Part shown: positions 61,289 to 64,000 of the stretch, piece after piece
Position numbering within the stretch: the first letter of the stretch is position 1
Layout: each line of letters starts with the position of its first letter
Assembly: GCA_947184155.2 (NCBI GenBank)
Contig: CAMXCT020002660.1
Span: 1 to 64,000 of the forward strand
DNA: 64,000 bases
Direction: 5' to 3'
DNA from: Cladocopium goreaui
Taxonomy: Eukaryota > Sar > Dinophyceae > Suessiales > Symbiodiniaceae
Made by a program: the position numbers and the translations under genes
Notes under the pieces: generated by a model
Seen by the model: the letters and a program-made list of their open reading frames with translations, nothing else
What the model was told of the DNA's origin: nothing
The model's database searches: none

Positions 61289-61508
61289 GGTGACGGACAG
61301 GGCGAGGTTATTTCAAACTTGATGTCTAAGACATGCATGAAATAACATGAAAAACCTGTATCTCTTGGAACAAACTTCAAGACCTTTGAAAAATTGGGCT
61401 GAATCACGCAATGGACATCTTGCAAACGTTCTCACAAGCTTTCTGAGTGTGACGCTTGGAGCCAACACTGTCCATTCAAGAAATCCCTTCCAGGCACTCA
61501 GCTGTTTA
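61289..61508. other. Element 3 sequence upstream of Gag
   Basis: 220 bp without an ORF, equivalent to the recombinase-Gag spacer of the other elements; cut by element 4. Confidence 0.5.
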
Positions 61509-61819
61509 AACTTATTTCCAACTCCACAACGTATACACACACGACACACACCGCGAGAGGGTTAATACGTATATCGCAACATGTTACATATATGTATCAC
61601 CCAATACCAACATGTGTGTTCAAACGGATGTCGCACCACATGTTGTACGCGAAATCGAATCGTAAAGATTGCAGCTCTCAAAAATAAAACAACGTGTCAA
61701 AATCAACATTGCAAAACGCCGCAAATTCGTTTCACAAAAACATGGAGGTTTCCGGAAGCAGTCATCTCAATCCTTTTTGACATCGCAGATGGGGGCAAGG
61801 TCCTCGCCTATCCGGCTCC
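61509..61819 (-). repeat. YR element 4 repeat B2 (311 bp)
   Basis: Same length as 62094-62404 and nearly identical; only a few base differences seen. Confidence 0.93.
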
Positions 61820-62093
61820 TAGGCTTAGGGATAGGCTTAAACAACAAGACGGGTGGGAGACACAAAGTGTGGGTGGGACAAGTCTTTGTTGTCAAAATTT
61901 TGGACAGGCCCGCCCTCCCTACCCTTGAGTGGAAAACTCGTAAGAGTAAACAATCAACGTGTGTGTCAACGTGTGTGTGTGTGTTGGTTTTGTGTTGTTT
62001 GTTCTGTTTTAAACAAGAAACAAAACAAAGTACAAACACAAAACCACGAGTTGCGTGAGGAAATAAAATCGAGTTTCTTTTCAAGAAGCTCTC
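61820..62093 (-). repeat. YR element 4 repeat A2 (274 bp)
   Basis: Corresponds to 29654-29931 of element 1, with the shared GGGTGGGACAAGTCTTT and CCCGCCCTCCCTACCCTTGAGTG blocks. The tip hairpin is imperfect (GAGTTTCTT…AAGAAGCTC, one G-T pair). Confidence 0.85.
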
Positions 62094-62404
62094 AACTTAT
62101 TTCCAACTCCACAACGTATACACACACGACACACACCGCGAGAGGGTTAATACGTATATCGCAACATGTTACATATATGTTTCACCCAATACCAACATGT
62201 GTGTTCAAACGGATGTCGCACCACATGTTGTACGCGAAATCGAATCGTAAAAATTGCAGCTCTCAAAAATAAAACAACGTGTCAAAATCAACATTGCAAA
62301 ACGCCGCAAATTCGTTTCACAAAAACATGGAGGTTTCCGGAAGCAGTCATCTCAATCCTTTTTGACATCGCAGATGGGGGCAAGGTCCTCGCCTATCCGG
62401 CTCC
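62094..62404 (-). repeat. YR element 4 repeat B1 (311 bp)
   Basis: Inner copy of the repeat, adjoining the remains of the pol C-terminus. Confidence 0.93.
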
Positions 62405-64000
62405 ACCCCACCTATCTTTAGGTGAGACCGCAGCCGCTCCCAGTCTAAGACGGTTTGGCTGATGTTTCTCTCCCTAACTAGGCTGTATCAAGTCTGCTTG
62501 CACTGTCTGAAGGATTGCTATGACTGGGACGTCTTCCGGACCATGTGCGGTGCTGCATTTCTGGTTTCAGGCAAACAAATTCGTATGCAAGGCGGCATGC
62601 GAAGGTGGTTTCACCATTCCCTTTCACAAAGGCTATCCTGGCCGACTCGTTTTCTATATAGTAGACCACGAGAGCCCCCTTGAAGAGGGTACCCCACAAA
62701 AGACAAGCAGTTAAAACTGGAAGGATCTCGGGTTCTTGGGTTGGATTCCGAGAGGATTCGAAAAACTCTTCCATCACGTCTCCCGGGACTGGAGACTGAA
62801 ATAGCTGACACAAACGTCACATGGGGAAATGCTTAAACCACCTATGCTGCCTCGTCCAAGCTCCGGGCTGCAAGCTCTATCTGTAAAGTTATCCATGTGT
62901 CAGCAAGTGGCTCTCCAACCCCTGATTGGAGGAGAGCTCAGGACTCGGTCTCGCAAGCAGGAGGCTGCTCTTGATTGAATCATCCAAGCGCTTTCGGCCC
63001 CCTTCTTCAATGCAGAATCTTCCAAGATTCTTCACAGCTTCGTTGGCAGTGCGGCCGAAGGTGAACCCTCGAGAATATCATGCGTCCTCTAAGTATCTCG
63101 GCCTCCTTGGCGTCTAACTAGTCCTCGGCGAGGATGTCATTGATTTTGAAAGTAATTCACTTCTGCGTTCCTCGGTGTGTCCAATCACAATCTCTTTGCC
63201 TTCGCTTCCAATGAGGTTTATTTCCAACCCCAACATTCCGAACTTCTTGTCAAACGGCTGAAACTTTTTCCATCCTTTGCAAAATCAAGACCCACCAGAA
63301 TGAAGAGCGATTCCACTGACCAAGAGGTGTTCTCCAATAACTCAGTTTTGCTCAGCACACTGCAGTCATCGTAGAAAACAGTCCAACAGATGCTAAGTGC
63401 CACTAGTCCTACGAACCACACTGTAAGGCTTGCACGCAGGAGGCTCGAAACACTACCTACTGCACCAAAAGGGAGTTCGTTGAAACCAGGCACCTTTAAA
63501 GTCTCGTCCTGCGACGATCTAACAGCCATGCGAAGGTGGTCCCTGTCTGTTGCGTGGACAGCAAAAGCTTGTGATCGTTTTTCAAATCATAGCGTTGTCC
63601 CAATATGTTTGGGAACTTTGACCAGGAAACGCTTTGAAAACCCCTGTCACAATGAGGGCCAAAAATGTCGATGGACTGCAGTTGGAATTTCTCACGCAAA
63701 GAGCACCGTCCAGTTAAGACCGCAGCACGGGCAAGACATCTATGACCCGCGCTTTGTACGATTGTCGTATGCCAAAACGTTTTCCAATAAACTTGTGATC
63801 GGGGGGACTCCCCCTCGTTGTCAAACCAAAACCCAACCCTTTCGCACCTCTTCCTCGGTTTCCCCCAAGCTGCAGCTTCAATATCAGGCTCTTGCCTGAC
63901 ACTCATGTTCCCGTAGGTGGTGGCATTCAAGGCTTTGGGGAGGGTCTCTAAGGTCTCCATGGACGTGGCCAGCCTGTCATCATGAGGCTTGAAAACGTGG
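62405..64000 (-). pseudogene. RT-RNase H remnant of YR element 4
   Basis: Pieces in several frames match the element 1 pol: RT N-terminal part at 63496-63960 (SLREKFQLQSIDIFG, YDLKNDHK replacing DLKSAYKQ), RT palm at 63218-63529 (NELPFGAVGSV, FYDDCSVLS) and RNase H at 62478-62813 (YIENESARIAFVKG, PSHSNPSDSASR). Several frameshifts, loss of the DLKSAYKQ motif and Asp-to-Glu in the RNase H motif show that it is inactive. Confidence 0.85.

Larger units (their letters stand above)
55562..61508 (-). mobile_element. YR retroelement 3 (3' part; continues beyond nested element 4)
   Basis: Minus-strand Gag and methyltransferase-RT-RNase H, followed by B1 (56813-56397), A2 (56396-55977) and B2 (55976-55562). 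The recombinase and A1 expected upstream are not in 61289-61508; element 4 starts at 61509, so they should lie beyond the window. The element interrupts copia 5 in or just before its RNase H. Confidence 0.85.
61509..64000 (-). mobile_element. YR retroelement 4 (3' part, decayed), nested in element 3
   Basis: Repeats B2 (61509-61819), A2 (61820-62093) and B1 (62094-62404), then a degraded pol running off the window. The element tips (CTTATTTCCAACTCCACAA and CTCTCAAC) and pol sequence are close to element 1, so both belong to one subfamily. It is inserted upstream of the Gag of element 3. Confidence 0.85.

Overview
The window looks like nuclear DNA of a dinoflagellate, probably Symbiodiniaceae-like. 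This is inferred from the large copia polyproteins with Lys-Gly-Lys-rich gag linkers, the lack of conventional host genes and the heavy retroelement load; I found no spliced leader or other diagnostic host gene. Essentially all recognisable coding sequence belongs to retroelements inserted beside and inside one another, and most copies are broken.

Layout. (1) 1-7319, + strand: copia element 1, open at its 5' end, with an in-frame TGA between integrase and RT, a methyltransferase-like C-terminus and a small downstream ORF. (2) 7147-10341: mostly non-coding, with degenerate direct repeats. (3) 10342-18559, +: copia element 3, complete with TG..CA LTRs, PBS and PPT, GC-rich, and holding about 25 copies of a 13-15 nt hairpin. 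It sits in (4) copia element 2, 18560-25285, -, which is frameshifted and has lost the first RT catalytic Asp. (5) 25286-28958: no supported gene. (6) 28959-41068, -: copia element 4, split by tyrosine-recombinase (YR) retroelement 1 (29324-37808). (7) 41069-41903: non-coding flank with a possible relic YR repeat. (8) 41904-49161, -: YR element 2, containing a 100-N assembly gap. (9) 49489-53995, -: an unusual large protein with SGNH-hydrolase-like and Tpt1/KptA RNA 2'-phosphotransferase-like domains, downstream of (10) copia element 5 (54155-55561, -). (11) 55562-61508, -: YR element 3, which interrupts copia 5. (12) 61509-64000: YR element 4, decayed and nested in YR element 3.

The most notable system is the YR retroelement family. 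In transcription order the copies read tyrosine recombinase, CCCH/CCHC Gag, then methyltransferase-like domain-RT-RNase H. They are bounded by split direct repeats (A1 - ORFs - B1 A2 B2) of the Ngaro/PAT/VIPER kind, and insert without a target duplication beyond 1-3 shared bases. In canonical DIRS elements the recombinase and methyltransferase lie downstream of RT; here both lie upstream. Element 1 interrupts the copia 4 reading frame so exactly that the frame continues when the element is subtracted.

A second theme is small hairpins. Copia 3 is peppered with GCGGG-nnnn-nCCGC hairpins, and the SGNH/KptA region with 12-nt hairpins around a constant TCCC loop. In both families stem bases change in compensating pairs. 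The two LTRs of copia 3 differ by one base and one 22-bp palindrome, which suggests that small palindromes can be gained or lost at DNA level.
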